The notes under the pieces are model-generated. The model was given only the letters and a program-made list of their open reading frames with translations. It was not told the DNA's origin and ran no database searches. Both the position numbers and the translations under genes were made by a program. Positions 1 to 9,258 of a stretch of DNA of 64,000 nucleotides are shown here, piece by piece. Numbering within the stretch: position 1 is the first letter of the stretch; each line of letters begins with the position of its first letter. Source of the stretch: Rhodocyclales bacterium RIFCSPLOWO2_02_FULL_63_24 (GTDB taxonomy: Bacteria > Pseudomonadota > Gammaproteobacteria > Burkholderiales > Rhodocyclaceae); the NCBI GenBank assembly GCA_001828935.1, contig MHZX01000110.1, positions 20,594-84,593 on the forward strand, given 5' to 3'.

Positions 1-544
1 GCGCTTCGCCAACCTGCGCCTGCTGCTGGCCTACCAGATGACGGCGTCGGGCAAGAAGCTGCAGTTCATGGGCGCGGAGTTGGGGCAGTCCTGGGAATGG
101 CGAGCCGGCGAAGAACTGCCCTGGCATCTGCTGCAATATCCCATGCACGCCGGCGTACAGCGGCTGGTGGGCGACCTCAACCGGTTTTATTTGAAAGAAC
201 CGGCGTTGCACGAACTGGATTTTTCCGTTGAGGGTTTTCAATGGATCGACTGCCATGATGCCGACCAGTCGGTGGTGAGCTGGCTGCGTCGCTCGCGCGA
301 TGGCCGCCATGCCGTGGTGGTGCTGAATTTCACGCCCGTGCCGCGCCACGACTACCGCCTCGGCGTACCCCGGCTGCAGGACTACGTCGAGCGGATCAAC
401 ACCGATTCGGCGCACTACGGCGGCAGCGATCTGGGCAACAGCGGCCGCGTACAGGCCGAGCCCAAGCCGTGGATGGGCTTCCCCGCTTCGCTCGCGCTGA
501 CCTTGCCGCCGCTGGCGGCGCTGGTATTGCTGCCGGCTGACTGA
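1..544 (+). CDS. glgB: 1,4-alpha-glucan branching enzyme, C-terminal fragment
   Basis: This is the C-terminal end of a glycogen branching enzyme, which moves segments of alpha-1,4-glucan chains to alpha-1,6 branch points in the cytoplasm. The reading frame is open from base 2 and the gene starts left of the window. The visible protein begins [13 protein letters not shown], continues through [15 protein letters not shown], which is typical of the last part of the GH13 barrel, and ends in the all-beta C-terminal domain ([11 protein letters not shown]). The Met at base 38 is internal, not the start. No neighbouring glycogen gene is visible, so the rest of the glg cluster would lie to the left. 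Confidence 0.93.
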   Translation, partial: RFANLRLLLAYQMTASGKKLQFMGAELGQSWEWRAGEELPWHLLQYPMHAGVQRLVGDLNRFYLKEPALHELDFSVEGFQWIDCHDADQSVVSWLRRSRDGRHAVVVLNFTPVPRHDYRLGVPRLQDYVERINTDSAHYGGSDLGNSGRVQAEPKPWMGFPASLALTLPPLAALVLLPAD

Positions 545-559
545 GCCCGGCGCGGCTCT

Positions 560-913
560 TTACCCGCCCAAGAGCCCTTGCGTCAGCAGCCGGTCGATTT
601 CTGCCTCGGCTTGCACCCAGTCTTCCAGCGGATTGCCGGGCGCAAAGCCGCGTCGCTCGGCAATGTAATAGGCGGCCATTTCGATGTAATGCTTGCGCTG
701 CTCGGGAGGCACGCCGGCCGGCTTCTTGGCGGCGCGCGCTCGCACCGGTTTAGCCGCTGCCGCCGGCTTTGGCGCCGCCTTGGCTCTTGCTGCGGGCTCC
801 GGTTTCGGCGCCGGCTTCGCCTTGGCGGCCGTTTTTGCCTTTGTCGCGCTGGTTGCCGCGGCAGGCGCCGGACGCTTGGTGGGCGGACTCTTCGCACTAG
901 TCTTGGTTGCCAT
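560..913 (-). CDS. DUF2934 protein with Lys/Ala/Pro-rich N-terminus
   Basis: A small protein in two parts. The first about 65 residues are a low-complexity Ala/Lys/Pro tract resembling histone-H1-like or DNA-associating tails. The last about 45 residues (RKHYIEMAAYYIAERRGF, then a Trp and acidic residues) match the DUF2934 family, whose function is unknown. The ORF track starts at 934, but an ATG at 913 has GGAGGAGA just upstream and gives MATKTSAK, so I use that start. It is convergent with glgB. A DNA-binding role is a guess from the basic tail only. Confidence 0.8.
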   Translation of the reverse strand: MATKTSAKSPPTKRPAPAAATSATKAKTAAKAKPAPKPEPAARAKAAPKPAAAAKPVRARAAKKPAGVPPEQRKHYIEMAAYYIAERRGFAPGNPLEDWVQAEAEIDRLLTQGLLGG

Positions 914-1030
914 GTGATCTCCTCCGGATTTCAAAAAACACTTCCATTGTCATCCTGCTCCCGCTACATGACAAGATATTGACGAACGTCAAGTTGCAGC
1001 ATGTTTGCGCGGTCGCGAACCGCGACGGGA

Positions 1031-1993
1031 TCAGGAGCGGAGGGCGGCCAGCTGCAGTGCGCCGTGCAGGCCCAGCGCCGGATCGGTGGCGACATGGACC
1101 GGCATGCGTGCGGCGATGGCGGCGTGTTCGGCCTTGGCCTTGAAGGCGGCGAGGAAGCCGCTGTGTTGCAGTATCGGCAGCAGTTTGGCGGCGATGCCGC
1201 CGGCCAGGAATACGCCGCCGCGCGCCAGGCAAGCCAGGGCCATGTCGCCGGCGAAAGCGCCATAGGCGGCGAGGAACAGGTCCAGCGAGCGCCGTTCGGC
1301 GCTGTCCGGCGCGTCCGGGTCGTTCAATGCGGCGCGCGCGGCGATTTCCTCGGGCGGCAATTCGACTCCGGCAAGGAATTCGTGGATCGCCGTCAGCCCA
1401 GGCCCGGACACCACTCGTTCCCAGGTGACGCGGCCATGCCTGGCGTGCAGGAAACGCCACAACGCCATCTGCTGCTCGTCGGCGGGGGCGAAAGCGACAT
1501 GGCCGCCCTCGCCGGCAACGATCCGCCATTGCCCGTCCTGCGGCAGGACGATAGCCATGCCCAGTCCGGTGCCGGCCCCTACCACCAGACAAGGCGCTGT
1601 GCCTAGCGGTTCTCCAGCCTGCAGGGTCAGTGTTTGCGCGCGGGAGGCGGTGACCGCACCCATGGCGGCGGCAGCGAAATCGTTCGCCAGGCGCAATACG
1701 GGAAGGCCGAATCCGCTCGCCAGGGATTCGCTGGCGATGCGCCAGGGCAGGTTGGTCAACTCTGCCGTGCGGCCGTCATCGGCGATCGGGCCGGCGACAG
1801 CGAGACAGCCGTCGTCGATGGTGGATGGGTTCGTCTGCGTGTCGGCGAAGAAGGTCGCGAGCAGACTGGCGAAATCGTGAAAGTCGGCGTTGGCGTAACG
1901 GCGTTCAACAACAAAATTGCCGTTGTGCGCCAAGCCCAGCAGCGTCTTGGTGCCGCCGATGTCGCCGCAAAGGATATAAGGCCTTTCCCCCAA
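1031..1993 (-). CDS. glk: Glucokinase
   Basis: ATP-dependent glucokinase of the bacterial Glk family, making glucose 6-phosphate in the cytoplasm. It has the N-terminal phosphate-binding motif CGDIGGTKTLLGLA, the sugar-binding LANDFAA segment, a second phosphate motif VVGAGTGLGMA, then GEGGHVAFAP and the C-terminal GGVFLAGGIAAKLLP. Length of about 320 residues is normal. The start is uncertain. There is no ATG near the family N-terminus; a TTG at 1993 gives MGERPYILCGD, a GTG at 2005 is an alternative, and a GTG overlapping the thyA stop would add about 60 residues of hairpin-derived sequence. It lies downstream of thyA on the same strand. Confidence 0.9.
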   Translation of the reverse strand: MGERPYILCGDIGGTKTLLGLAHNGNFVVERRYANADFHDFASLLATFFADTQTNPSTIDDGCLAVAGPIADDGRTAELTNLPWRIASESLASGFGLPVLRLANDFAAAAMGAVTASRAQTLTLQAGEPLGTAPCLVVGAGTGLGMAIVLPQDGQWRIVAGEGGHVAFAPADEQQMALWRFLHARHGRVTWERVVSGPGLTAIHEFLAGVELPPEEIAARAALNDPDAPDSAERRSLDLFLAAYGAFAGDMALACLARGGVFLAGGIAAKLLPILQHSGFLAAFKAKAEHAAIAARMPVHVATDPALGLHGALQLAALRS

Positions 1994-2160
1994 CCCCCGT
2001 CCCACGGCCGGCTTTGCACAGCCGGCCGGCTCCGGCGGCGCGGAGCCGTGCTCCGCGAATTCCCGCCTTTGCCCCTGGGAAGGGGGTGACGGCGGTTCGT
2101 CGGCTACGCCTCCTTCGGCGATGGATGGTCCCGTCTTGGGGCGGCCCTGCGGCGGGACGT
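1994..2160. repeat. thyA-glk spacer with strong hairpins
   Basis: This spacer keeps the glk frame open but codes for nothing resembling a glucokinase N-terminus. It contains two perfect hairpins: GCCGGCT at 2007-2013 pairs with AGCCGGC at 2020-2026, and GCGGAGC at 2040-2046 pairs with GCTCCGC at 2050-2056. A CCCCTGGGAAGGGG imperfect dyad follows. It looks like a REP-type intergenic element. No T-run is present, so I do not call it a rho-independent terminator. Confidence 0.55.
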
Positions 2161-2967
2161 TCACACGGCCACCGGCGCCGCAATGTGCGGATATGGGTCG
2201 TAGGCTTCGAGCGCGAAGTCCTCGTAACGAAAGCCGAAAATGTCCTTTACCTCCGGGTTCAAGAGCATGGTGGGGCGTTGACGCGGTTCGCGGGAAAGTT
2301 GCTCGCGGGTCTGTACCAAGTGGTTGGAATAGAGGTGGCAGTCGCCGCCGGTCCACACGAATTCGCCCGGCGTCAGATCGCAGACCTGCGCCACCATCAG
2401 CGTGAACAGCGCATAGGAGGCGATGTTGAAGGGCACGCCGAGGAAGATGTCGGCGCTGCGTTGGTAGAGCTGGCAGGACAGCCGTCCGTCGGCGACGTAG
2501 AACTGGAACAGGGCGTGGCAGGGCGGCAACTTCATTTGCGGGATGTCGGCCGGGTTCCAGGCCGAGACGATGTGCCGGCGCGAATCCGGATTCTGCTTCA
2601 GGCCTTCGATCAGTTGCGCGATCTGGTCGATTTCCTTGCCGGGGTTGTCGGATGTGCCGGCCGGCCAGTGCCGCCACTGATGGCCATAGACCGGACCCAG
2701 GTCGCCGTTGGCGTCGGCCCAGTCGTCCCAGATCGAGACGCCGTGGTCCTTGAGGTAACGGATGTTGGTGTCGCCCTGGAGGAACCACAGCAGTTCGTGG
2801 ATGATCGAGCGCAGGTGCAGCTTCTTGGTGGTCAGCAGCGGAAAGCCCTCGGCCAGGTCGAAGCGCATCTGCCAGCCGAACACCGAGCGGGTGCCTGTGC
2901 CGGTACGGTCGGATTTCTCGTGTCCGTGGTCGAGGACGTGGCGCATCAGGTCAAGGTAGGGGCGCAT
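2161..2967 (-). CDS. thyA: Thymidylate synthase
   Basis: Folate-dependent thymidylate synthase, converting dUMP to dTMP with methylene-tetrahydrofolate. The protein is 268 residues against 264 in E. coli. It begins [15 protein letters not shown] and carries the phosphate-binding [11 protein letters not shown] segment, the VYGHQWRHW motif, and the active-site Cys at about residue 150 in [12 protein letters not shown]. The C-terminal APVAV matches the closing tail of the enzyme. The stop is followed at once by the hairpin spacer and glk. Nothing about the gene is odd. Confidence 0.98.
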   Translation of the reverse strand: MRPYLDLMRHVLDHGHEKSDRTGTGTRSVFGWQMRFDLAEGFPLLTTKKLHLRSIIHELLWFLQGDTNIRYLKDHGVSIWDDWADANGDLGPVYGHQWRHWPAGTSDNPGKEIDQIAQLIEGLKQNPDSRRHIVSAWNPADIPQMKLPPCHALFQFYVADGRLSCQLYQRSADIFLGVPFNIASYALFTLMVAQVCDLTPGEFVWTGGDCHLYSNHLVQTREQLSREPRQRPTMLLNPEVKDIFGFRYEDFALEAYDPYPHIAAPVAV

Positions 2968-3186
2968 GGATGGCGGCGGCGGGACATATAATCAAGCGTC
3001 CATTTTACTGGAATCGTCCATGACGCTCCCTCGCCCCATCGTGCAGCCGGCACGTCGCCACTCGCGGCCCGCGCCCTCTCTCGTATCCTGGGGCTCGGTT
3101 CGTCCGGCGCCGCGGTTGCCGCTGAAATGACAATGATGTTTCGACCGTCTATGCTGACAAGTCAATAGCCTGACGACCAATCGCCC

Positions 3187-4677
3187 ATGCTCGGATTCTT
3201 TTCCAACAAATCAACACATCCGCTGGCCGATGCGCGCGAGGTCAAGCGTATTCTTGCCGAGATCGTCGCCGGCGAGCCGCAGAGTGCCGTGGAAGAGGCC
3301 ACCGCCTGGCTGGAATCGCTCACCGCGAATGAGAGCTTCAAGCTGGCGCAGCGCCTCGAACTGATATTCAAGCTCGACGAAGCGGCCGTGGCGCAGGCGC
3401 GACGCCTTGGCCGCGACTATCCCGCCCTGGGCAGTACCAGCCGCGCCGCGGAAACGCGGCAGTGGGAACTCAGCCACGGCTATTGGCAACAGCTTGCCGC
3501 GGCCTATTTCGACTGCCTCGCCGGCTACCGCGCCGCGGAAAAGGAGCACGACGCGCTGCGGCCGCAGCTGCCCATGCTCTACGGCCGCCTGGTCAATGCC
3601 TTGGCGGCCCGGCTCAAGTGGATGCAGTTTCGCTACGGTCCGGTCGATCCGGAATTCTGGATGAGGGTGGGCGGCGTCTATCTCGCCGCCGTCGATGCGA
3701 AAGTCGCGCAGAAGCCGCTGCAACTCTATCCCGGCAGTGTCGAAAGCAGCATCGAGGCGGAATACCTCAAGGTGCTGCTGTTCCACGCGACCTCGATGGA
3801 CAACCTGCAGCCGCTCGAGATCGAGATCGCCGAACGCTTCATTACCCATTTCCTGCCTCACTTTTCGTTGATACGGGAACTCCTGAGGGAGAACGTGTAC
3901 TGGGTGGATGCCGCCAAGCCGTTGCCGCCGACGCGGCTTGCCAAGCACCCCGAGATCACGCCGACCTTGCGCTTCTTCAACGGGGCGCGGGCGGTAGAGG
4001 CCGTGGCGACCACCATCGAGCAGATCCGCAGCGAGGGCCGCGTGCCGCCGGGCATCAATCTCGGCGCACAGTACGAAGCCGCCAAGGTGATTCCGGTGCT
4101 GGAACACCTGGCGATGTGCTGGGCGCCCAAGCCGCCGATGCGCGGCAACGTGCGGCATCGGATCAATTCGCCGTTGAAGGTGGTGAATGGCCTGGCCGCC
4201 GTGCATCAGCGGCTTTCCGGACGCAGCGCCGGCACGCAAGGCTTCGAAACCTGGACCGTTGACGATGTCAGCCTGGGCGGTCTCGGCGCCCAGGCCGGGA
4301 TTTCCCGCAACGACTGGATCCGCATCGGCGGCCTGGTCGGCTTGCAGCCGGAGGGCGGCGACAACTGGCTGGTCGGCATCATCCGCCGCTATGTGCGGAC
4401 CACGCCGAATCAGGCTTCGGTGGGGATCGAAACCATATCGAAAACCCCGCGTGCCGTGTTTGCCGATGCTGGCGGTCTGCAGACCGAAGCCTTGCTGCTC
4501 GATGTCCCCGAAGTCGGCGAATACGCGCGCATGGCCTTGCCCGCCAATGCGCTGGAGGACAAGGTGACGCTGGTGTTTGCGCTGGACGACAAGAATGCCC
4601 GTCTGCATCCGCGGGAGACCTTGTCGACGGGCGCCGACTTCGTCATCGCGAATTTTTTCGTGCAGTCGTTCAGCTGA
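3187..4677 (+). CDS. Conserved hypothetical protein, possible PilZ-like C-terminal region
   Basis: A 496-residue cytoplasmic-looking protein with no signal peptide or clear membrane segment; I do not recognise its function. Residues 1-300 are mostly helical and Glu/Ala/Leu-rich. Around residues 315-410 there is an Arg-containing stretch (MRGNVRHRI) followed by WTVDDVSLGGLGAQ and WLVGIIRRY. That order recalls the RxxxR and DxSxxG pattern of c-di-GMP-binding PilZ domains, but the match is loose. It ends overlapping the 3' end of mogA by 8 bases. Several c-di-GMP genes lie elsewhere in the window, so a PilZ role would fit but is unproven. Confidence 0.75.
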   Translation: MLGFFSNKSTHPLADAREVKRILAEIVAGEPQSAVEEATAWLESLTANESFKLAQRLELIFKLDEAAVAQARRLGRDYPALGSTSRAAETRQWELSHGYWQQLAAAYFDCLAGYRAAEKEHDALRPQLPMLYGRLVNALAARLKWMQFRYGPVDPEFWMRVGGVYLAAVDAKVAQKPLQLYPGSVESSIEAEYLKVLLFHATSMDNLQPLEIEIAERFITHFLPHFSLIRELLRENVYWVDAAKPLPPTRLAKHPEITPTLRFFNGARAVEAVATTIEQIRSEGRVPPGINLGAQYEAAKVIPVLEHLAMCWAPKPPMRGNVRHRINSPLKVVNGLAAVHQRLSGRSAGTQGFETWTVDDVSLGGLGAQAGISRNDWIRIGGLVGLQPEGGDNWLVGIIRRYVRTTPNQASVGIETISKTPRAVFADAGGLQTEALLLDVPEVGEYARMALPANALEDKVTLVFALDDKNARLHPRETLSTGADFVIANFFVQSFS

Positions 4678-5257
4678 CCGGGCGCACCGCCGACTTCGGC
4701 CGGAAGGCCTTGACCACGGTTTCGTGGGTTTCCACGTAGGGCCCGCCGATCAGGTCGAGGCAATAGGGCACCGCGGCGAAAATGCCGGGTACGCGCTGGC
4801 TGCCGTCGGCATTCCTGACGCCTTCCAGGGTTTCACGGATCGACTTCGGTTGCCCCGGCAGGTTGAGGATCAGGGACTTGCCGCGGATCACGCCGACTTG
4901 CCGCGACAGGATGGCCGTCGGCACGAAGGCCAGCGAGATCTGCCGCATCTGCTCGCCGAAGCCGGGCATGAGCTTGTGCGCCACGGCCAGCGTGGCTTCC
5001 GGCGTCACGTCGCGCGGCGCGGGACCGGTGCCGCCGGTGGTCAGCACCAGGTGGCAGCCGGCGACATCGCAGAGTTCGATCAGGGTCTGTTCGATCACGG
5101 CTTGTTCGTCCGGAATCAGGCGCGTCTCCAGGCGCCAGGGCGAGGCCAGTGCGCCGGCAAACCATTCGCGCAGCGCGGGGATACCCTTGTCCTCGTAGAC
5201 GCCGCTGGAAGCGCGGTCGGAAATCGATACCAGGCCGATCAGGAGTTCTTCGTTCAT
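4670..5257 (-). CDS. mogA: Molybdopterin adenylyltransferase
   Basis: MogA activates molybdopterin by adenylylation before molybdate insertion in molybdenum cofactor synthesis. The protein has 195 residues, the same as E. coli MogA. It shows the family start IGLVSISDRASSGVYEDKG, the nucleotide/MPT-binding TTGGTGPAPRDVTPEAT motif, and LNLPGQPKSIRETL near the C-terminus. The stop overlaps the 3' end of the convergent hypothetical gene. The next gene upstream (ElyC-like) ends two bases before its start, so the two are probably co-transcribed. Confidence 0.95.
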   Translation of the reverse strand: MNEELLIGLVSISDRASSGVYEDKGIPALREWFAGALASPWRLETRLIPDEQAVIEQTLIELCDVAGCHLVLTTGGTGPAPRDVTPEATLAVAHKLMPGFGEQMRQISLAFVPTAILSRQVGVIRGKSLILNLPGQPKSIRETLEGVRNADGSQRVPGIFAAVPYCLDLIGGPYVETHETVVKAFRPKSAVRPVS

Positions 5258-5259
5258 GA

Positions 5260-6009
5260 CTAGTCCTTGAGGCGGTTGTAGAGTTGGCCGAGATACTCGT
5301 TCAATGCTTGGCGGCTGCGGTTCAAGTCGCGGGGAAGCAGATCTTCCATCCGCGAAGATGATGCGGTGGTGAATGCTGTCGGTGCCGGAATCACCTCCAA
5401 CCCCTGCTTCTGGAACAGCGGAATCGCCCGCGGCAAGTGCCAGCCGTGGCTGACCAGCGCAATGCGGGCGATGCCCGCGGCCTTCAGCATGGAGGCCGAC
5501 AGGCTGGCATTTTCGGCGGTGTCACGTGAGGCGGCCTCGATCCAGCGCACCTTGACGCCGAAGTCGTGTTCCAGTGCGTCGCGCATCAATTCGGCCTCGG
5601 GCCGGCCGCCGAAGGGCGCGCCTCCCGTCACCAACAGCGGCAGGCGGGATTCGCGCGCCAGCCGGGCGCCGTAGCGCAGCCGTTCCAGCGTGGCGCGGCC
5701 GACCGTGTCGCCGCCGTATTCGGGCGCCCCGTAATAGGTGCCGCCACCGAGTACCACGATGGCTTGAGCCTTGGCGAGATCGCTGCGGGCGATCGGCGGG
5801 GCGGGTTCCAGGCTGGCCAGCAGACCGTTGCCGACGATGGGCAGGGACAGCACGAATAGGCCCAGCAGGGAAAAGGCGGCGAGCAGGCGGCCGCCGTGCT
5901 GCCAGCGCCGACTCCTGGCGCGCGTCAGCCACAGTCCCAAGAATGCCAGCAGCAGCGGCCCGGTGGGCGGCAGAATCAGGGCGGCGAGGAGCTTCTTCAG
6001 CAGAAACAT
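5260..6009 (-). CDS. YdcF/ElyC family membrane protein (DUF218)
   Basis: An inner-membrane protein of 249 residues. Two N-terminal membrane segments (about 5-27 and 38-62) precede a DUF218 domain with the IVVLGGGTYYG core, LLVTGGAPFGG, a DTAENA motif and SHGWHLPRA near the end. In E. coli, ElyC and SanA of this family affect envelope integrity and undecaprenyl-phosphate or peptidoglycan metabolism, and this larger two-TM form is closest to ElyC. It sits directly upstream of mogA. The exact substrate is unknown. The sequence complementary to bases 5901-5914 carries a copy of the short GAGTCGGCGCTGGC word discussed in the findings. Confidence 0.85.
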   Translation of the reverse strand: MFLLKKLLAALILPPTGPLLLAFLGLWLTRARSRRWQHGGRLLAAFSLLGLFVLSLPIVGNGLLASLEPAPPIARSDLAKAQAIVVLGGGTYYGAPEYGGDTVGRATLERLRYGARLARESRLPLLVTGGAPFGGRPEAELMRDALEHDFGVKVRWIEAASRDTAENASLSASMLKAAGIARIALVSHGWHLPRAIPLFQKQGLEVIPAPTAFTTASSSRMEDLLPRDLNRSRQALNEYLGQLYNRLKD

Positions 6010-6109
6010 GGGTTAAAGAGGAGGTTGATCGCGTTTTATGAGGACTTACCGGGCCGCTATTATCAATGTAATTTACCCTGACCACGATTACTGCCAACGT
6101 AGGCTCTAA

Positions 6110-7405
6110 ATGACGGATCGCCATTACGGCATTGAAACGCTTTGCCTGCATGCCGGCGCCCAGCCGGACGCGGCGACCGGCGCACGTGCCTTGCCGATCC
6201 ACCAGACCACTTCCTTCGTCTTCGATTCGGCGGAGCACGCGGCCAGCCTGTTCAACCTGCAAACCTTCGGCAACGTCTATTCGCGCATCGGCAACCCGAC
6301 GGTCGCCGCCTTCGAGGAACGCATGGCGGCGCTGGAGGGGGGGCGCGCCGCGGTGGCCGCTGCCACCGGGCTGGCGGCGCAGATGGTGGCGCTACTGACC
6401 CTGTGCGAGGCGGGCGACCGCATCGTCGCGGCGCGGTCCTTGTATGGCGGCAGCTTTTCGCAGCTCGACGTCAGCCTGCGCAAGCTGGGCATCGAGACCG
6501 TCTTCGTCGATTCCGACGATCCGGGGAACTTCCGTGCCGCACTGTCGGACAACACCCGTTGCCTGTTCGCCGAGACGGTGGCGAATCCGCGCCTCAATGT
6601 GCTCGACATCGCCGCGGTGGCGGAAGTCGCCCACGCTCACCGCGTGCCGCTGATCATCGACAACACCGTGCCTTCGCCCTATTTGTGCCGGCCCTTCGAG
6701 CATGGGGCCGACATCGTGGTGCATTCGGCGACCAAATTTCTCGGCGGCCACGGCACCACGTTGGGCGGCGTGGTCATCGAGTCCGGCCATTTCGACTGGG
6801 GCAACGGCAAGTTTCCCGGCATGACCGAGCCTTCGGCCGGCTACCACGGCGTCAAGTTCTTTGAAACCTTCGGCGACTTCGGCTTCACCATGAAGGCGCG
6901 CATGGAAACCCTGCGCACCTTCGGTCCCGCCTTGTCGCCGTTTTCCGCCTGGCAGCTGATGCAGGGCATCGAGACGCTGCCCTTGCGCATGCAGCGGCAT
7001 TGCGAAAATGCACTGGCCGTGGCGCGACACCTGGCAAGCCATCCGCGTGTGGCCTGGGTTAACTATCCGGGCCTGCCGAGCAGCCCGGCGTACGCATTGG
7101 CACAGCGTTACCTCGGTTCGTCGCGCCATCCCGGTGCTGGCGCGCTGCTGGCGTTCGGCGTCAAGGGGGGGCAGCAGGCAGGCGAGCGCTTCATTGATGC
7201 GCTGCAGTTCTGCTCCCACCTGGCCAATATCGGCGATGCCAAGACGCTGGTGATCCATCCGGCCTCGACCACCCACCGGCAGTTGAGCGAGGCCGACCAG
7301 CGCGCCTCCGGGGTGATCCCGGACATGGTGCGCCTGTCGGTCGGACTGGAGACGCTGGACGACATCCTGTGGGACATCGACCAGGCCCTGGAGCGCTGCG
7401 CCTGA
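6110..7405 (+). CDS. metY: O-acetylhomoserine sulfhydrylase (PLP)
   Basis: A PLP-dependent enzyme of the Cys/Met metabolism family that makes homocysteine from activated homoserine and sulfide. The length of 431 residues and the N-terminal [14 protein letters not shown] and [13 protein letters not shown] segments point to MetY (O-acetylhomoserine) rather than shorter MetB or MetZ. The PLP lysine lies in [11 protein letters not shown]. The C-terminal part has [15 protein letters not shown], which is characteristic of the family. I looked for a SAM riboswitch in the 100 bases upstream and saw none. The stop overlaps the next start by one base, indicating translational coupling. Confidence 0.94.
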   Translation: MTDRHYGIETLCLHAGAQPDAATGARALPIHQTTSFVFDSAEHAASLFNLQTFGNVYSRIGNPTVAAFEERMAALEGGRAAVAAATGLAAQMVALLTLCEAGDRIVAARSLYGGSFSQLDVSLRKLGIETVFVDSDDPGNFRAALSDNTRCLFAETVANPRLNVLDIAAVAEVAHAHRVPLIIDNTVPSPYLCRPFEHGADIVVHSATKFLGGHGTTLGGVVIESGHFDWGNGKFPGMTEPSAGYHGVKFFETFGDFGFTMKARMETLRTFGPALSPFSAWQLMQGIETLPLRMQRHCENALAVARHLASHPRVAWVNYPGLPSSPAYALAQRYLGSSRHPGAGALLAFGVKGGQQAGERFIDALQFCSHLANIGDAKTLVIHPASTTHRQLSEADQRASGVIPDMVRLSVGLETLDDILWDIDQALERCA

Positions 7406-7989
7406 TGGACTTCGACTTCATCGGCGGCATCGGCTGGCGCGATCTGGTGCTGGTTCTGGCGGCGATCATCGGTGTCTATCTGGTGTTGTCCGTGATGCGC
7501 CTGTTTCAGGTCGGCGGTCGGCACCGGCATGGCGCCAAACACGACACCAAACGCACGTTTTCCGGATGGGAACCCTATTCCCCGCGTCAGGACCCCGAGC
7601 CGCAGCCCGAATCGCTGCCGTTGCCGCGGTCCGAGCCGGCTGCGCCCGAGCGGGGATTTGCCCAGGCGCTGGCGCGTTCCAGTGTCGAGGCCGAGCTTCA
7701 GGGCTTGCGGCGCGAAAGCGCCGAACTGCGCGAGGAACTGGTGCGCCTGGCCGAGGAAGTCTCGCGGCTCAAGGCAAGTCGCAACGTGTCGCCGCTTTAC
7801 AACGAGGCGATGACGCTGGCACAGCAAGGCATGCCCGCCGATGGAATCGCCGGCCGCTGCGGCATTTCCATCGGCGAGGCGGAATTGGTCGCGGCGCTGG
7901 CCCGCGGCGGAGCTGAATTTGAGCGTCATGGACAAAGCGAGGATCGCGATGAACGAAACACCGACTCCGGAAACCGACCCCGCGGCTGA
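7405..7989 (+). CDS. DUF2802 membrane-anchored protein
   Basis: A 194-residue protein of unknown function. One N-terminal membrane segment (about residues 10-32, LVLVLAAIIGVYLVLSVM) is followed by a Pro-rich linker, a coiled coil (about residues 90-125) and a C-terminal DUF2802 domain (LYNEAMTLAQQGMPADGIA then a CGIS helix-turn-helix-like segment). The ATG at 7405 shares a base with the metY stop and gives MDFDFIGG; the upstream ORF-track start would lie inside metY. DUF2802 proteins are often near flagellar or motility genes, and fliW lies two genes downstream. Confidence 0.82.
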   Translation: MDFDFIGGIGWRDLVLVLAAIIGVYLVLSVMRLFQVGGRHRHGAKHDTKRTFSGWEPYSPRQDPEPQPESLPLPRSEPAAPERGFAQALARSSVEAELQGLRRESAELREELVRLAEEVSRLKASRNVSPLYNEAMTLAQQGMPADGIAGRCGISIGEAELVAALARGGAEFERHGQSEDRDERNTDSGNRPRG

Positions 7990-8725
7990 AGACGCCCTCA
8001 AGCGGCGTCTCCTCAATCGCATCGCCGTGGCCGCCGTGGTGGTGGTGGGTCTGCTCGGCAGCCTGGCGATGTTCGATGCGATTTACACGTCGAAGCCTCC
8101 GCTGACGACCAAGGTGGCCGCCCTGCCGCCCAAAACCGAGGCCCCTCCGGTCGCGGAGCCGGTCAAGGAAGAGCCGGCCGCCGCCCCGACGGAAGCCAAG
8201 CCGGCCGAACCGGCAGCCGCGCCGGCAGCCGAGGGCAAGCCGGAGCCCGCCGTCGCGGCCAAGGCGGAGGAAAAGGCGGTGCCGGAGCGCACCGCCTCGC
8301 CGGGCGCGCCGCCGCTGCGGCCCTTGCCGCCGGAGAAACCGTTGACCCGTCCGGCCGTCAGCCGACCCGCGTCGGTGCGTCCTTCCGAACCGGTGCCGGC
8401 CGCGACTTCCCCGGCAGCGCGCCCGGAGCCGGCGCGCGAACTGGCGCGCGGGCCGGCCGCGCCGCGCCGGGCGCCTGCTTCGCGACCGATCACGCAGGCC
8501 GGCGAACGCCAGTACGCCTTGCAAGTGGGGGTTTTCGGCAACGTCGCCAATGCTGAAGACCTGCGCGCGAAACTGGAATTGCACGGGATTCCCTCCAGCA
8601 TCGAGGCGCGGGTCCATGTCGGTCCGTTCCGGACGCGCGAGGAGGCCGATGCCGCCCGTGCCAGGCTCAAGGAACTCGGGCTCGACGGCGGCCTGCTGGT
8701 TACCATGAAGGCGAAATCCCAGTGA
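7949..8725 (+). CDS. SPOR-domain protein
   Basis: A single-pass inner-membrane protein with a periplasmic SPOR domain, which binds denuded peptidoglycan at division sites. The membrane segment is near residues 22-44 (IAVAAVVVVGLLGSLAMF). A long Pro/Ala/Glu-rich spacer follows, then the SPOR domain in the last about 75 residues (YALQVGVFGNVANAEDLRAKL ends in a typical beta-alpha repeat). I chose the ATG at 7949 because GCGAGGA lies at proper spacing; a start at 7928 is possible. It overlaps the DUF2802 gene by about 40 bases in another frame, so the two are likely coupled. Confidence 0.88.
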   Translation: MNETPTPETDPAAEDALKRRLLNRIAVAAVVVVGLLGSLAMFDAIYTSKPPLTTKVAALPPKTEAPPVAEPVKEEPAAAPTEAKPAEPAAAPAAEGKPEPAVAAKAEEKAVPERTASPGAPPLRPLPPEKPLTRPAVSRPASVRPSEPVPAATSPAARPEPARELARGPAAPRRAPASRPITQAGERQYALQVGVFGNVANAEDLRAKLELHGIPSSIEARVHVGPFRTREEADAARARLKELGLDGGLLVTMKAKSQ

Positions 8726-8792
8726 AGGCTAACGCAAGTATCATAGGCGTTGGGAAGAGAGGGCATAACCAAAAAGTGAACAGGACAAAGCC

Positions 8793-9245
8793 ATGAAAAT
8801 TGAAAGCCCGCGTTTTGGCACACTCGAAGTAGAGCCCTCGCGCATCATCGAATTTCCGCGCGGACTGGTCGGGCTGGAGCAGTGCAAGCGCTTTTCCCTG
8901 TTTCATCCCGAAGGCGAACAGCCCAGTTACTTCATCCTGCAATCGCTGGACGATCCCGAACTCGCGTTTCATATCGCCGATCCGTCCCACTTCGGCTTCG
9001 GCCACGAGATCATCCTGTCCGACGAAGAGGCCGCCGATCTTGCGCTGTCCGCGGCCGATTGCGAGGCAGCCAAATCGGTCGCCAATTCCATCTCGAAACT
9101 GGTCGTGGTGGTGATGCTGACCAAGGAAGGCCCCGGCCGGCCGGTGCGCGCCAATCTGAACGCGCCGCTGATCATCAACATGGAAACCCGGCGCGGCCTG
9201 CAGCACGTGTTTTCCCGTCTCGACTACAACGTATCCCCAAAGTAA
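8793..9245 (+). CDS. fliW: Flagellar assembly factor FliW
   Basis: FliW is a small cytoplasmic protein that binds flagellin and antagonises the translational regulator CsrA, linking flagellin export to its synthesis. This protein of 150 residues has the family signature [20 protein letters not shown], the central [12 protein letters not shown] segment and the late [15 protein letters not shown]. No csrA, fliC or other flagellar gene is visible around it, which is unusual because fliW often sits beside csrA. The neighbouring SPOR and DUF2802 genes do not resolve its context. Confidence 0.95.
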   Translation: MKIESPRFGTLEVEPSRIIEFPRGLVGLEQCKRFSLFHPEGEQPSYFILQSLDDPELAFHIADPSHFGFGHEIILSDEEAADLALSAADCEAAKSVANSISKLVVVVMLTKEGPGRPVRANLNAPLIINMETRRGLQHVFSRLDYNVSPK

Positions 9246-9258
9246 TCCGGAGCCTGTC

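Noticed and set aside
6010-6109. SAM riboswitch upstream of metY
   Set aside because: I looked for conserved SAM-riboswitch stems and saw none in the 100-base leader.
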